DNA of 64,000 bases from DAISWL01 sp036826375 (GCA_036826375.1 DAISWL010000001.1:62001-126000), one strand, 5' to 3'. Shown: positions 24,093 through 33,195, counted from the first letter of the stretch. A program made the numbers and translations. Notes: generated by a model from the sequence alone, not told the origin.

Positions 24093-24142
24093 TTTTATTC
24101 TCCTAAACTTAAGTTTTAAAATTAGTATTCTGTTTGAGACGT

Positions 24143-24220
24143 CTACGAAATAGGCCCTAGGCCAATGCCCATTCCGCCAAATGATTGAAAATTAAGTTTA
24201 AAGTTTTTATCAAGTTTCAT
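24143..24220 (-). CDS. Glycine-rich leader peptide of glyS
   Basis: 25 codons, MKLDKNF...QSFGGMGIGLGPIS. Five of eight successive residues (15-22) are Gly. The ATG lies 9 bp after an extended -10, so the message is nearly leaderless. The leader stop is 51 bp before glyS. I see no U-run terminator, so if this regulates, it more likely exposes or hides the glyS AGGAG site (for example through GGGCCTA pairing with TTTAGG). The match between codon content and the downstream gene supports function; there is no experimental evidence. Confidence 0.6.
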   Translation of the reverse strand: MKLDKNFKLNFQSFGGMGIGLGPIS

Positions 24221-24229
24221 ATTAATTTA

Positions 24230-24238
24230 ATTATATCA
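24230..24238 (-). promoter_or_regulatory. Extended -10 promoter of the glycine leader-glyS unit
   Basis: TGATATAAT on the minus strand; the TGA is the stop codon of recO, so the promoter overlaps the end of the previous gene. No convincing -35 is seen. Confidence 0.6.
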
Positions 24239-24922
24239 TGAATTTAAAACGCTCTCGAGATAACCGCTAAAGGTATCTAACAATCTGTAATAATCTTCTA
24301 TATCTTTAATGCGAGTGATGTAACTGATATTCTGAGCTTGTATCAGACGTAAAACTTTTATTGTTGGAGCCTTGAAAATACCATTGGCAGATTCAGCAAA
24401 TTTCATATCGTTTATATCGAAGTAGTATGATGAATCTTTTTGTAACCGCTTTCCTCTATCATCGGTAAATAGGTTTGGCTGGCGACCAGTTAGCTTTAAC
24501 AAATTGAATAAAAAATTTATACGTATTAAGCTTAAATGATAACTAAAATTATTCAATTGATCTAAAGATTCATTCAATAAGCCAAAGTAATCATCTGCCG
24601 TATCGTCTTCAGTTACTTTATCAATTATCTTCATAAATTCATAAGCCTGCATCATCCTGGGGAAATCTTTAATGATATTCCCATAGTGAATTTTTAGCTT
24701 AGCCTGAATAATTCTACATAGCTCTCCCCTAGTTTTAATAAAAGTGATTTCCGAGACACTGAACAACTCTACGCCAGCCGCCAGTTTAGATTTAGATTTC
24801 CTAACCCCACGAATTAATGCGGAGATCTTGCCCGACCGCGAAATAAAACTAACAACCTTATCAGATTCCTGATAGTTGGTTCTTCTGAGAATGATGGCGT
24901 TTGTAGTTATTTGTTCTGGCAT
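24236..24922 (-). CDS. recO: DNA repair protein RecO
   Basis: 228 residues. Mediator of RecA loading in the RecFOR pathway. The N-terminal OB fold is typical (TNAIILRRTNYQESDKVV, then FISRSGKISALIRGVRKSKS). A helical C-terminal domain follows. The zinc-finger cysteines of some RecO proteins are missing, as in E. coli. It precedes the glycine leader-glyS unit; in many bacteria recO and glyS are also neighbours. Confidence 0.92.
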   Translation of the reverse strand: MPEQITTNAIILRRTNYQESDKVVSFISRSGKISALIRGVRKSKSKLAAGVELFSVSEITFIKTRGELCRIIQAKLKIHYGNIIKDFPRMMQAYEFMKIIDKVTEDDTADDYFGLLNESLDQLNNFSYHLSLIRINFLFNLLKLTGRQPNLFTDDRGKRLQKDSSYYFDINDMKFAESANGIFKAPTIKVLRLIQAQNISYITRIKDIEDYYRLLDTFSGYLESVLNS

Positions 24923-24987
24923 AATATGATTTTAAGTTTAAGTTTAAATGAGCATCAGAGCGATAATAGTTATGAATTTGGTACTAA

Positions 24988-25368
24988 CTAAAGCCTTAAA
25001 TCTATTCTTTCTATTCTGCTTATTAGTTGATTAATATCTGTTGAGGGTGCATAAACTACATCTTTAATTCCGTAAGATGATTTCAAACCTCCGCTCAGCA
25101 TTTGCTCTAACTCTGGGATGAAGGTATAAAAAACTATTGGTATATCTTTTGTATCTGGGTAAGATGATAATATCGACATCATCTTAATGGCATCGGAATC
25201 TGGCAAAAAATAATCGGTGATGATTACATCCGGGTAGAAGCCATCATCTATTAAATCTAACAATTCAGATGCACTGTAAGCTGATACAAGCCTGTGCCCT
25301 TGATTTTTAAAAGCCAATTCTAGTAATTGACCCTGCCACTGACTCTCGCTGACAAAAATTATATTCAT
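24988..25368 (-). CDS. Degenerate response-regulator receiver protein
   Basis: 126 residues, a stand-alone receiver fold. The phosphoacceptor position Asp52 is kept (VIITDYFLPDSD) and Thr82 is present. But the acidic Mg pocket reads Ser7-Glu8 instead of two acidic residues, and the conserved lysine before proline is Ala107 (YAPST). It has no output domain. It follows the histidine-kinase-like gene by 6 bp and is surely its partner. With these changes it may signal without normal phosphorylation. Confidence 0.82.
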   Translation of the reverse strand: MNIIFVSESQWQGQLLELAFKNQGHRLVSAYSASELLDLIDDGFYPDVIITDYFLPDSDAIKMMSILSSYPDTKDIPIVFYTFIPELEQMLSGGLKSSYGIKDVVYAPSTDINQLISRIERIDLRL

Positions 25369-25374
25369 ATTCAG

Positions 25375-26130
25375 TTAGTAATTCTCCATATCAAACAGTG
25401 GTTGTTGCTCAGAAACCGGCAATAATATATTAAAGCTACAGCCCTTTTTAAACTTAACTATATCAAACACCCCGTTGAGGTTAGTAACGATAGTTTGGGC
25501 GATAAAAACCCCTAACCCACTATTGGAGGCGAACGTTCTGGTCGGACTGCGCATCGTAGCGAACTGCTTAAGTAATCGTAGTATTTCTATTTTCGATATA
25601 TATAACTTTTCTGATTTAAGGCTAAGCTTAATATGATTTTTAGCCCTACTAAGCTTAAGCCTCACCAGACTTTCCGTTGGGCTGTACTTGAGCAGCATTT
25701 CAACAAGATTATAAACAGCAAGAGACACAGCCTTTCTATCCCCAATAGCTAGAGGTAACCTTTTTGTAGATTCTAAACTGAGATGCTGACCGTAATGGAC
25801 GGCTGCAACTTGTAAATCGGAAATTATATCACTGGATAGCAAAAACATGTTAGTCGGCTCTAAATTAAGCTTAAGGCTAGATTGATTCCATTGATAGCTC
25901 TTCACTATACCATCTATCAGGTACATGCAGCTCTCAGTCTGTATGTTGATTTTCTGTAAATATTCTACTAGTTGCTTTCTGGTCAGTTTTTCGTGATTAG
26001 TGGCAATGAAATCTGATGCATCATGCATAAATTTGAGTGGGGCCTGTAAATCTTGTGCAACACTAACTAAAGCTTTGAAACTTTGTTGGTTTAAATTTGA
26101 TGTTGCAAGAAAATCAGGCCTGCTCGACAT
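25375..26130 (-). CDS. Histidine-kinase-like protein lacking the phosphoacceptor histidine
   Basis: 251 residues, no membrane segment. A DHp-like helical pair is followed by an HATPase_c domain. The H-box reads AQDLQAP, so Gln26 replaces the histidine of SHELRTP. The N-box is weak (VYNLVEMLLKYSP) but keeps an Asn, and a G-box (SGLGVFIAQTIV) is present. The combination suggests a pseudokinase that may still bind ATP. It is coupled to the degenerate receiver at 24988-25368. No sensor domain is visible, so the input would be cytoplasmic or through another protein. Confidence 0.82.
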   Translation of the reverse strand: MSSRPDFLATSNLNQQSFKALVSVAQDLQAPLKFMHDASDFIATNHEKLTRKQLVEYLQKINIQTESCMYLIDGIVKSYQWNQSSLKLNLEPTNMFLLSSDIISDLQVAAVHYGQHLSLESTKRLPLAIGDRKAVSLAVYNLVEMLLKYSPTESLVRLKLSRAKNHIKLSLKSEKLYISKIEILRLLKQFATMRSPTRTFASNSGLGVFIAQTIVTNLNGVFDIVKFKKGCSFNILLPVSEQQPLFDMENY

Positions 26131-26228
26131 AAGTATCTACCCTCCTTACTTATATCTAAATTATAGTTTAGTTTGGAACTGTTTACTATAACAAAAATAA
26201 CAACGAGATTCTAAACGCTAATGCTTGC

Positions 26229-28802
26229 CTATAAGCCAATTTTTTGATCCAGCCATCTTCCATTAATCTCAATTCCCTCAATCCCCTGTTTTATGCTTAG
26301 GCTTAAGCAAGGCTCTTTGTTTTCTTCCCAGAACTTCACAAACTCATCTTTAAATTCTTTGAACCATAGGCTTCGCGATACATAAACTGGAACCCGAGCA
26401 ATAAAGTTTTCAGTAACTAGTAGTTCACGGATTTTAGGCCAATTAGCAGTTAGCCAATCCCAGTTCAAACGAGCCGAATATTTACCGGTTGCCATGTAGG
26501 CAATCCAGAAAACAATATCCTGAGTTCTAATTTTGTCATCCAGAATAAGTTGTTGGCATCTTTTCAAAAGCTTCTCTGATTTAAAACCGGTCATGGCCGC
26601 AGAAACTGTTCTTTTATCTTCATCTGATGTTTTATTATCAAAGTACCAATCTTCCATTTTATTGAAATCTTGCTCGCTATCTAATTTAGCTATTCCCGAG
26701 AGTATAACTCCCTTAAGTTCGGGGTCGAGCTCTGATACTTCATTCGCTTTATCAAAGCTAGATCTAACCCAATCGATAACTTGTTTATCTTTCACTGATA
26801 TTCGCATTGCTAAAATTGTAGCTCTAAGTTGAAAATCGTTTTCAGTTTCACCGTTTTTTGGTTCTATACCTAAGCGTTTGAAGTTGTGATCAGTTAAGTT
26901 TAATATTACATTGTTTAAAGTTTTAGATGTATTTTCTATATTGCCGTAAATCAACTTAAATTTAGTAATTGCGCGCGATACAGTTCGCCACACAACTTCA
27001 TCTTCTTCTTTGGCGAAGGTATTGGCTACCATCCAGAAATTTGCGTTATCAGTTTTGCCAGCTTGTGCCAACATGAAAATATCAAATAGTAAGCCCATCT
27101 TTTCTACGGAATTAAGTTTTGACATATTAGATACTAAATCGCGAACCAGCTCGGAACTATAGTTGGTAATGAAATAGCCTGCCTGATTCTGGTTAACGTA
27201 GATGCTATCCCCCAACTTAAGCTTAGCATTCCGGCCAGAATAGATTTTATTATCTATCGGCAGCTCCCACAGTTGGTGATTAACCTTTTCTGGCGGGTTT
27301 AAGAAGAACCTTTCTTGGGTTGCCCTTAGGTTGCCTTGTTCATCTTTTTGAACCTTAACTTCTGGGAAGCCCGGCTGCATGACCCAGCTATCCATAAACT
27401 TAGCTACATCTTTTTTGCTAACGGAACTTAAGGTTTTCCATAAATCAGATCGCTCAGCATTTTTGTAGGCAAAATCTTGCATATATTTTCTGATGCCAGA
27501 TCTGAACATCTCATCACCTAAAAATTGATGCAACATATTTATCATGTTGCTACCCTTTTGGTAAGTGATAATATCGAAATTAGTTCTAATATCACTTGGG
27601 CTTTTAATACTTACAACTATCGGATGAGTATTATCTAGGGCATCCATACCCATGCTAGGTTGCATATCGCTTTCTATAAACTGCTCAAAAACTTCCCAAT
27701 CGGGATGCATATGATCCATAGCATAAAATTCCATCCAGGCAGCAAAGTTTTCATTTAGCCATAAATCTTCCCACCATTTCATAGTTACTAAGTTACCAAA
27801 CCACATGTGTGAAAGTTCGTGGGCTATTACTAAAGATACGTATTGTTTGTGCGATATATCGCTGCTCTCATCTATTAAAAGAGATGACTCCCGAAAAGTA
27901 ATCAGACCCCAATTTTCCATGGCACCGCTTTCAAAATCTGGAACGGCCACAATGTCGCATTTCTCTAGCGGATATTTAATCCCAAAAAAATCATTATAAA
28001 ACTTAAGGTAACTTTCGGCCTCTACCATGGCAAGACTAAGATTTCCCTCCTTGCCTGGAGTTGCCCACGCCCTGAGCAGCGTTCCATCATCCAAAACTTT
28101 TTGCTGAGATTTCATCTTGCCAATTATTAAAGCCAGTAGGTAGCTACTCATTACCGGCGTGGGCTTAAACTTAAGTTGCACCAGCTTATCGGAGCTAGAT
28201 TCTGGCACCTGAGTTGGAGCATCTACAGCCTTAAGCTTAACAACTTCTTCCGGTTCGGTGTTGAATAAAATTTGATTTGCTTCGTGTTCATCTTCACTTA
28301 AAATTAAGCTGAAGTTGAAGATGGCCTTAGCCTCGGGTTCATCAATCATTGGGATTACATTGCGGGCGAAGTGAGATTCAAACTGAGTTGTAAGTAAATA
28401 ATCTTCTTTACCGTTTTCATCTACAAAAGTAGATTTGTAGAGGCCGTCTAATTCTTTTTCGGGGATTATGCCTTGATATTCAATTTCAATTTTATATTCA
28501 CCAGGGTAAATTGTGGAATCTGAATGCAAGCGGAGTTCTTGAGTGCTGGGGTGATGATAAATTCTAGAGATTGCAACTTCTGCATCTTCACCTTTTTTAG
28601 GCTTAAGTTTTATAATTTTTGCTGATGTTATTTTTAGGTATTTTTTTTCAGCGTGCAGAGTTAACCTCTGGCTAGGCTTGCCGATCCTGCGCCCAATAAC
28701 TTCTACCCTACCATTAAACTTAAGCTTAGCCTTGTTAATTGCCAACGTAATATTGTAAATGCTCGGCGCAAAATTTTTATAAAGCCTGTTAACTCCAGTC
28801 AA
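26229..28802 (-). CDS. pepN: M1-family aminopeptidase N
   Basis: 857 residues. Zinc aminopeptidase that trims N-terminal residues from peptides. The exopeptidase motif GAMENWGLITF and the zinc site HELSHMWFGNLVTMKWWEDLWLNE (HExxH plus Glu 18 residues on) are intact, and the C-terminal helical ERAP-like domain is present. The start is TTG at 28802 with a strong AAGGAGG site. Its promoter is a -10 box fused to an octamer (28834-28847). In an organism that must import most building blocks it probably supplies amino acids. Confidence 0.95.
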   Translation of the reverse strand: MTGVNRLYKNFAPSIYNITLAINKAKLKFNGRVEVIGRRIGKPSQRLTLHAEKKYLKITSAKIIKLKPKKGEDAEVAISRIYHHPSTQELRLHSDSTIYPGEYKIEIEYQGIIPEKELDGLYKSTFVDENGKEDYLLTTQFESHFARNVIPMIDEPEAKAIFNFSLILSEDEHEANQILFNTEPEEVVKLKAVDAPTQVPESSSDKLVQLKFKPTPVMSSYLLALIIGKMKSQQKVLDDGTLLRAWATPGKEGNLSLAMVEAESYLKFYNDFFGIKYPLEKCDIVAVPDFESGAMENWGLITFRESSLLIDESSDISHKQYVSLVIAHELSHMWFGNLVTMKWWEDLWLNENFAAWMEFYAMDHMHPDWEVFEQFIESDMQPSMGMDALDNTHPIVVSIKSPSDIRTNFDIITYQKGSNMINMLHQFLGDEMFRSGIRKYMQDFAYKNAERSDLWKTLSSVSKKDVAKFMDSWVMQPGFPEVKVQKDEQGNLRATQERFFLNPPEKVNHQLWELPIDNKIYSGRNAKLKLGDSIYVNQNQAGYFITNYSSELVRDLVSNMSKLNSVEKMGLLFDIFMLAQAGKTDNANFWMVANTFAKEEDEVVWRTVSRAITKFKLIYGNIENTSKTLNNVILNLTDHNFKRLGIEPKNGETENDFQLRATILAMRISVKDKQVIDWVRSSFDKANEVSELDPELKGVILSGIAKLDSEQDFNKMEDWYFDNKTSDEDKRTVSAAMTGFKSEKLLKRCQQLILDDKIRTQDIVFWIAYMATGKYSARLNWDWLTANWPKIRELLVTENFIARVPVYVSRSLWFKEFKDEFVKFWEENKEPCLSLSIKQGIEGIEINGRWLDQKIGL

Positions 28803-28833
28803 GATTCCCTCCTTAAAAATTATTTTCTTGATT

Positions 28834-28847
28834 TAAGTTTAATTATA
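28834..28847 (-). promoter_or_regulatory. pepN promoter: -10 box directly joined to octamer
   Basis: TATAAT (28842-28847) followed without gap by TAAACTTA (28834-28841) on the minus strand. Same composite as before ftsE, the M16 protease, serS and secA. A weaker copy (CATAAT-TAAACTTA) lies at about 28872-28885. The remaining spacer to 29042 shows nothing else I can name. Confidence 0.55.
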
Positions 28848-29042
28848 ACACGCACTCTGCTTAACCCGGGCTTAAGTTTAATTATGAACTCGGTGGTTAT
28901 AAACATAACTGAGGTAATAATAAGAAAATACTTGACTTTTTTCCCTATTATTGATATATATATTAGCTTTTTGATTGAGTTTAGGCTATTCACATAGTCC
29001 TTAAAGCTCTCAAAATGCACTTTAGCAAGCAAGATCTTTCGT

Positions 29043-29130
29043 TTTTCAGGGGAGAACTTTGAGATTTAAGTTTTAGATTGCTATTTAAACTTAAGAATCT
29101 CCCCTGAAAAGGGTCAGCCGAAAGTCGGCT
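29043..29130 (+). promoter_or_regulatory. Two hairpins ahead of the GC-rich gene
   Basis: A 13-bp inverted repeat TTTTCAGGGGAGA (29043-29055) / TCTCCCCTGAAAA (29098-29110) encloses octamer-type arms that can also pair. Next to it lies AGCCGA-AAG-TCGGCT (29116-29130). They end 23 bp before the ATG at 29154, so they could be a terminator from the left or a 5' UTR control element. Confidence 0.5.
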
Positions 29131-29153
29131 ATTGAGAATGTGAGGAGACTCTC

Positions 29154-29540
29154 ATGGTACTGATTAGGGCTACATGCAATGATTGCGGGGATGTCGATCT
29201 CCGCCCTTCGAGCGTAACCGCTCGGATATGCACTAATGACCACGAAGTTACGTACCGATTCAGTTGCCCCATCTGTCAGATGACAGAAATAAAGGGGGCA
29301 GATGATAGGATACAGGGGTTACTCGCCCTCGCAGGTGTAAAGCGGGAAGAGTGGAGGCTCCCGCTAGAGCTGTGGGAGCGGCCGCCAGCGGGCAAGCCGA
29401 TAAACCATGATGACCTGATCGACTTTCATATCGCATTAGGAGGTTTGCCCGAGGCATGCCCTGAAAGAAGGGCTGATCCTCCCCGGTCTAGGGGGGTACC
29501 AAGAATTTGGGTTTTTCTCAAAAAGGTCTGCGGGCAATAG
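29154..29540 (+). CDS. GC-rich zinc-ribbon protein of actinobacterial type (likely transferred)
   Basis: 128 residues. Starts MVLIRATCNDCGDVDLRPSS with CxxC at Cys8/Cys11 and a second pair FSCPICQM at about 38-41, a four-cysteine zinc ribbon. The segment VKREEWRLPLELWERP and HDDLIDFHIALG resembles a small zinc-ribbon protein I associate with Actinobacteria (recollection, not a search). GC is visibly far higher than around it, codons such as CGG, CTC and GCC dominate, and no octamer occurs from about 29100 to 29970. Its function in the donor is unknown to me. GAGGAG before the ATG fixes the start; a 36-bp palindrome covers the stop. Confidence 0.75.
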   Translation: MVLIRATCNDCGDVDLRPSSVTARICTNDHEVTYRFSCPICQMTEIKGADDRIQGLLALAGVKREEWRLPLELWERPPAGKPINHDDLIDFHIALGGLPEACPERRADPPRSRGVPRIWVFLKKVCGQ

Positions 29541-29560
29541 AATTCTATTGCCCGCAGACC
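29525..29560. terminator. 36-bp perfect palindrome over the stop codon
   Basis: GGTCTGCGGGCAATAGAA (29525-29542) is followed by its exact complement (29543-29560). The stop TAG at 29538-29540 lies inside. It would form a very stable hairpin; no clear T-run follows. It probably arrived with the gene as its terminator. Confidence 0.7.
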
Positions 29561-29630
29561 CGGCGGGGTTATTGCTTGCTAAATATTTTTAGAACCTTAT
29601 TTATATATTTATATGGTTGAGGGATACCAA

Positions 29631-31421
29631 CTATGCTTCTAACCCCCATTTACTTAAGGCTTTTTTGGTTACTTGCTTATCTTTATTGCTAAAATCTAGT
29701 AGCTGATTATATATGCCTCCGCTTTTTGCTAGTTCAGGAGGCGTACCTTGTTCTTGTACTCTCCCTTCGGCAATAGTAATAATTCTATCCGCCCCAGCAA
29801 TAGTAGAAAGACGATGTGCAATGATTATCGTGGTTCTGCCTTCCATTAAATTATCTAATGCAGCTTGAACTTCACTTTCTGAACGATTATCCAAGCTGCT
29901 AGTAGCCTCATCTAAAACCAAAATTGGGGCATCTTTTAAGATTGCTCGAGCGATGGCAATTCGCTGTTTTTGGCCTCCACTAAGCTTAAGGCCTCTTTCG
30001 CCTATTACCTCATCATAACCCTTATTAAACTTAATGATAAACCCGTGAGCATTGGCTTTTTTTGCTGCAGCTATAATCTGATCATCAGATGCCCCAATTT
30101 TACCGTAAGCAATATTTTCTTTTATAGTGCCACTGAATAATGATGGATCTTGAAAAACTACAGCAATACTATTCCTAATTTCGGGAGCATCAACGTCATT
30201 AAGTCTAGTTTTACCGATACTAATCGAGCCGTTCTGAGGACGATAGAATCCTAACAGTAAGTTGGTTATAGTACTCTTGCCTTCTCCGGATTCAGCGACG
30301 AAGGCAACTTTTTGGCCCTCTTCGATTGTAAAACTTAAGTTTTTTAGAATCTTGTTTTCTTCGCCATCATAGGCAAAATCGACATCTTTGAAATTAATAT
30401 CACCCTTAAGTTTTGTCATTGAATGGTTTTTATACGTAACTGATTCATACTTATCGTTTTCAAGATCCATAACGGTAAAATAATCTTGACTACCAGCAAT
30501 TGCGCTCTGAGTTTGCTCTACAATAAAGCCCATGGTCATTAGTGGGAATCTGAGTCCGGCTAGCATCAGAATTATTGTTGTTAGAGGTCCGGCAGTTATT
30601 TGACCCTGGTAAGCTTGATAGATTAAAAACCCGTACATGAGAGCGTAAAATCCTGTTATAACCAGTTTCCTTAAGACATCTTGGGTGTGCCACATCTTAG
30701 ATTGGGGAACATTAAGCTTAGCTATACGTTTAAACTTATTGGCAAAACTTTGGAGCTCGGTTGGTTCTTGCAAAAAACTCTTAGTAACTTTAATTTGACC
30801 GATAACCTCGGCGAATCTTCCAGTAGCTATATCGTGGTTCTGATTCTTCTCCATTTCAAATTTTATCCACTTAGTAGAAGTTTTTCTGGTCAGCCAAATG
30901 TAAAATGGTATTAAAATTGCCGCAGTTAGAGCCGTTTCCCAGGAATAATAAGCAATATATATGATACTAAACCCAGCTGTTAAAAAGAAGCTGATGAAAT
31001 TGTTGCTCATCATCTGGAGGAAACGAGTGATGACATCTATCGAGCGAGTTAGTCTGTTGATTACCGCTCCCGTTTTTTCATCATCAAAATAAGATTGGCG
31101 CAAATGCATTAGTTTATGGAAATAGTTATTGCTCAATAAGCCCTTAAGCTTAACTGTCATTTGATCCCCCAGATAACCTTGGTAATTGCCTATTATGTTT
31201 ACTGCTATATCTATAGAGAATATCACCGCAAAAGATATTATTAGCCCGCTAGCCACATCGGCTTTCTGACTTACCAGTTGAGTTAATAAAGCTATTACGC
31301 GGCCAGAAAAGATTGGCTGAATCATCATCATTAAAGATACAACAACGTTCAAAATAGCTATCGCTATATAGTACTTTTTAAGCTCAACTGTTGATTTTAT
31401 AATTTTTAGTATTGCGTTCAA
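29631..31421 (-). CDS. ABC exporter, fused permease and ATPase
   Basis: 596 residues: about six membrane helices (1-310) and one nucleotide-binding domain. Walker A reads AESGEGKST (first Gly replaced by Ala), the Q-loop VVFQDPSLFSG, signature LSGGQKQRIAIARAIL and Walker B ILVLDEATSSLD are intact. It should work as a homodimer half-transporter of the MsbA/multidrug/lipid type; the cargo is not readable. The start is TTG at 31421 behind AGGAGG. It is transcribed in the same direction as the ftsEX-to-deacetylase run, 73 bp away. Confidence 0.9.
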   Translation of the reverse strand: MNAILKIIKSTVELKKYYIAIAILNVVVSLMMMIQPIFSGRVIALLTQLVSQKADVASGLIISFAVIFSIDIAVNIIGNYQGYLGDQMTVKLKGLLSNNYFHKLMHLRQSYFDDEKTGAVINRLTRSIDVITRFLQMMSNNFISFFLTAGFSIIYIAYYSWETALTAAILIPFYIWLTRKTSTKWIKFEMEKNQNHDIATGRFAEVIGQIKVTKSFLQEPTELQSFANKFKRIAKLNVPQSKMWHTQDVLRKLVITGFYALMYGFLIYQAYQGQITAGPLTTIILMLAGLRFPLMTMGFIVEQTQSAIAGSQDYFTVMDLENDKYESVTYKNHSMTKLKGDINFKDVDFAYDGEENKILKNLSFTIEEGQKVAFVAESGEGKSTITNLLLGFYRPQNGSISIGKTRLNDVDAPEIRNSIAVVFQDPSLFSGTIKENIAYGKIGASDDQIIAAAKKANAHGFIIKFNKGYDEVIGERGLKLSGGQKQRIAIARAILKDAPILVLDEATSSLDNRSESEVQAALDNLMEGRTTIIIAHRLSTIAGADRIITIAEGRVQEQGTPPELAKSGGIYNQLLDFSNKDKQVTKKALSKWGLEA

Positions 31422-31494
31422 GTTGAAACCTCCTATTTATTTTGGCTATCTTCTACCGTTTAAGTTTAACACAGTTGGGGCGTCCGATAAGAGT

Positions 31495-32205
31495 TTACTT
31501 ATAGGCTCTGGATCCTGCCAATTCGGCTACGGTAACGAACTGATAGCCGGATTCCCTAAGCTTAGGTATAAGTATTTTAACAGCTTCTACCGTCTTCGAC
31601 CTGTCACCACCTCTTGAATCAAAACCATCATGAAAAATAATAATCGAACCTGGCTTAATAATTTTAAAGGCCCTGTCTGCAATTTTAGCTGGATTAATTT
31701 GCAATATTTCTAGAGGGTGGCAGAATCTACCGCCAACTAGATTTAATTTTCTAGATCTAATGTATTTCACTATAAGTGGTGTTCTAAAAAGCCATGGCAA
31801 CCTTATGTAGCGTGGTTTATTGCCGGTGATCTTTTTAATTGTATTCTGCGATTTCTCTATCTCTAACGAAAAATCAAGGCTACGTAAATAATTACTAAAC
31901 TTATGAGATTGAGAATGATTAGCAATTTGGTGCCCATCTTTTAGCATTCTGTTGAGCAAACCCGGATGCTTTTCGGAGCACTTGCCAACTACAAAAAAAG
32001 TAGCCCTTACATTATTGGCAGATAGAAAATCAAGTATTGAGTCTGTATATGGAGGATTTGGTCCATCGTCAAACGTAATAGCGACTACCTTCTTGTTAGT
32101 TTTGATCATGCGAGGTATACGGTAAGGCCAATCGGAAAATTCTGAGAACATAAATAAGTACACAAAAAGCGCTACTGACCCCACGGTTATTGCGAAAACA
32201 ATCAT
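31495..32205 (-). CDS. Polysaccharide deacetylase (NodB/CE4 family), membrane anchored
   Basis: 236 residues. An N-terminal hydrophobic segment (about 3-19) anchors it outside the cell. The CE4 motifs are clear: ITFDDGPNPPYTDSIL (metal Asp-Asp), NHSQSHKF (metal histidines) and late FHDG. These enzymes remove acetyl groups from GlcNAc or MurNAc residues. It lies 6 bp after a glycosyltransferase, suggesting joint work on a surface glycan or peptidoglycan. From about 31570 to 33430 no octamer occurs, which may mean both genes are recent arrivals. Confidence 0.9.
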   Translation of the reverse strand: MIVFAITVGSVALFVYLFMFSEFSDWPYRIPRMIKTNKKVVAITFDDGPNPPYTDSILDFLSANNVRATFFVVGKCSEKHPGLLNRMLKDGHQIANHSQSHKFSNYLRSLDFSLEIEKSQNTIKKITGNKPRYIRLPWLFRTPLIVKYIRSRKLNLVGGRFCHPLEILQINPAKIADRAFKIIKPGSIIIFHDGFDSRGGDRSKTVEAVKILIPKLRESGYQFVTVAELAGSRAYK

Positions 32206-32211
32206 TGATAT

Positions 32212-33195
32212 TTAAGCCGCCCCTCTACGCATAATTTTATCTTTTATCTTTTTTAGCCTTGCTAATCTCTTGGGGTCAGTATTTATCAGTTCTTTGTACT
32301 TAATTTGAGAATCCTTGAGTAGACTAGCTACTCTATCGGGTCTAAGATTAATAAATTTATTTTTTATTAGTGATACTTTAGATATCATGTAAAAAAAGGC
32401 CCTTTCGGTAACTTTAGAATCATTAAAATGAGGGGCTGATCCTATTACAGACTTTTTGAATATTCTTGATAGGTTGTAATCCAAAAAGTAGTAAAAAAAC
32501 AGAGTTACAAATAAGTTATATATCAGCCCTCTATCCTGCCTTCTTGAGGATGTATAAACCGGATTATCCGCCTGAAAGGCAACTCTGCCGTGCTTTCTGA
32601 GTTGTTTTAATAAATATAGCTCATCTCCACCCTGAGTCAAGAAACTAGGGTAACCGCTCCAATGGCTTTTATAGAATGATATATTGGCGCCAGAAGCATA
32701 TAAGGTTTTACCGGTTAATTTATATATAGCATTAACTGCAGAAAACAATAACTTGCTATATATGTTTGTCCAGCGCGGCGCATCAACGTAAACGCAACTT
32801 CCCCCCACTGCGACGATATTATCATCTAAAATGAACCTAGAATTTATTCTTTTAAGCCAATTTTGGTCAAAGTAATTATCGGCATCTGTACTAACTATAA
32901 TTTGACCACTAGCCGCAACCGTTCCGGTATGCCTAGCCTTACAGACGCCTTTTTCTGGCTCATAAATCACCTTGACCCCCAAATTACTAGCTATCTCTGC
33001 AGTTCTGTCGGTGCTCGCATTATCTACTACAATTATTTCATAATCCCTAAAGCTTTGAGATAAGAGAGAAGTTAGGGCGAATTCTATAAAGTTCTCCTCA
33101 TTGTATGCAGGCATAACTACGCTAAATCTAGGAACATTAGTATGGCCCTCATCTTTTTCCCTAAGTGAATCGTTTTTACTATCCTTAAGATGCAT
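32212..33195 (-). CDS. Family 2 glycosyltransferase
   Basis: 327 residues. GT-A fold: SVVMPAYNEENFIEFALTSL, DYEIIVVDNASTDRT and the metal/nucleotide-binding STDADN (DxD) motif, then GGDELYLLKQL. C-terminal hydrophobic patches (VTLFFYYFLDY) may attach it to the membrane. It probably adds sugars to a lipid-linked or surface glycan that the neighbouring deacetylase then modifies (inference). The start at 33195 has no strong ribosome site. No octamer is present. Confidence 0.88.
   Translation of the reverse strand: MHLKDSKNDSLREKDEGHTNVPRFSVVMPAYNEENFIEFALTSLLSQSFRDYEIIVVDNASTDRTAEIASNLGVKVIYEPEKGVCKARHTGTVAASGQIIVSTDADNYFDQNWLKRINSRFILDDNIVAVGGSCVYVDAPRWTNIYSKLLFSAVNAIYKLTGKTLYASGANISFYKSHWSGYPSFLTQGGDELYLLKQLRKHGRVAFQADNPVYTSSRRQDRGLIYNLFVTLFFYYFLDYNLSRIFKKSVIGSAPHFNDSKVTERAFFYMISKVSLIKNKFINLRPDRVASLLKDSQIKYKELINTDPKRLARLKKIKDKIMRRGAA

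Noticed and set aside
28820..29032. 70-codon minus-strand frame upstream of pepN
   Set aside because: It covers the pepN promoter, is Lys/Ile-rich from base composition and has no ribosome site.
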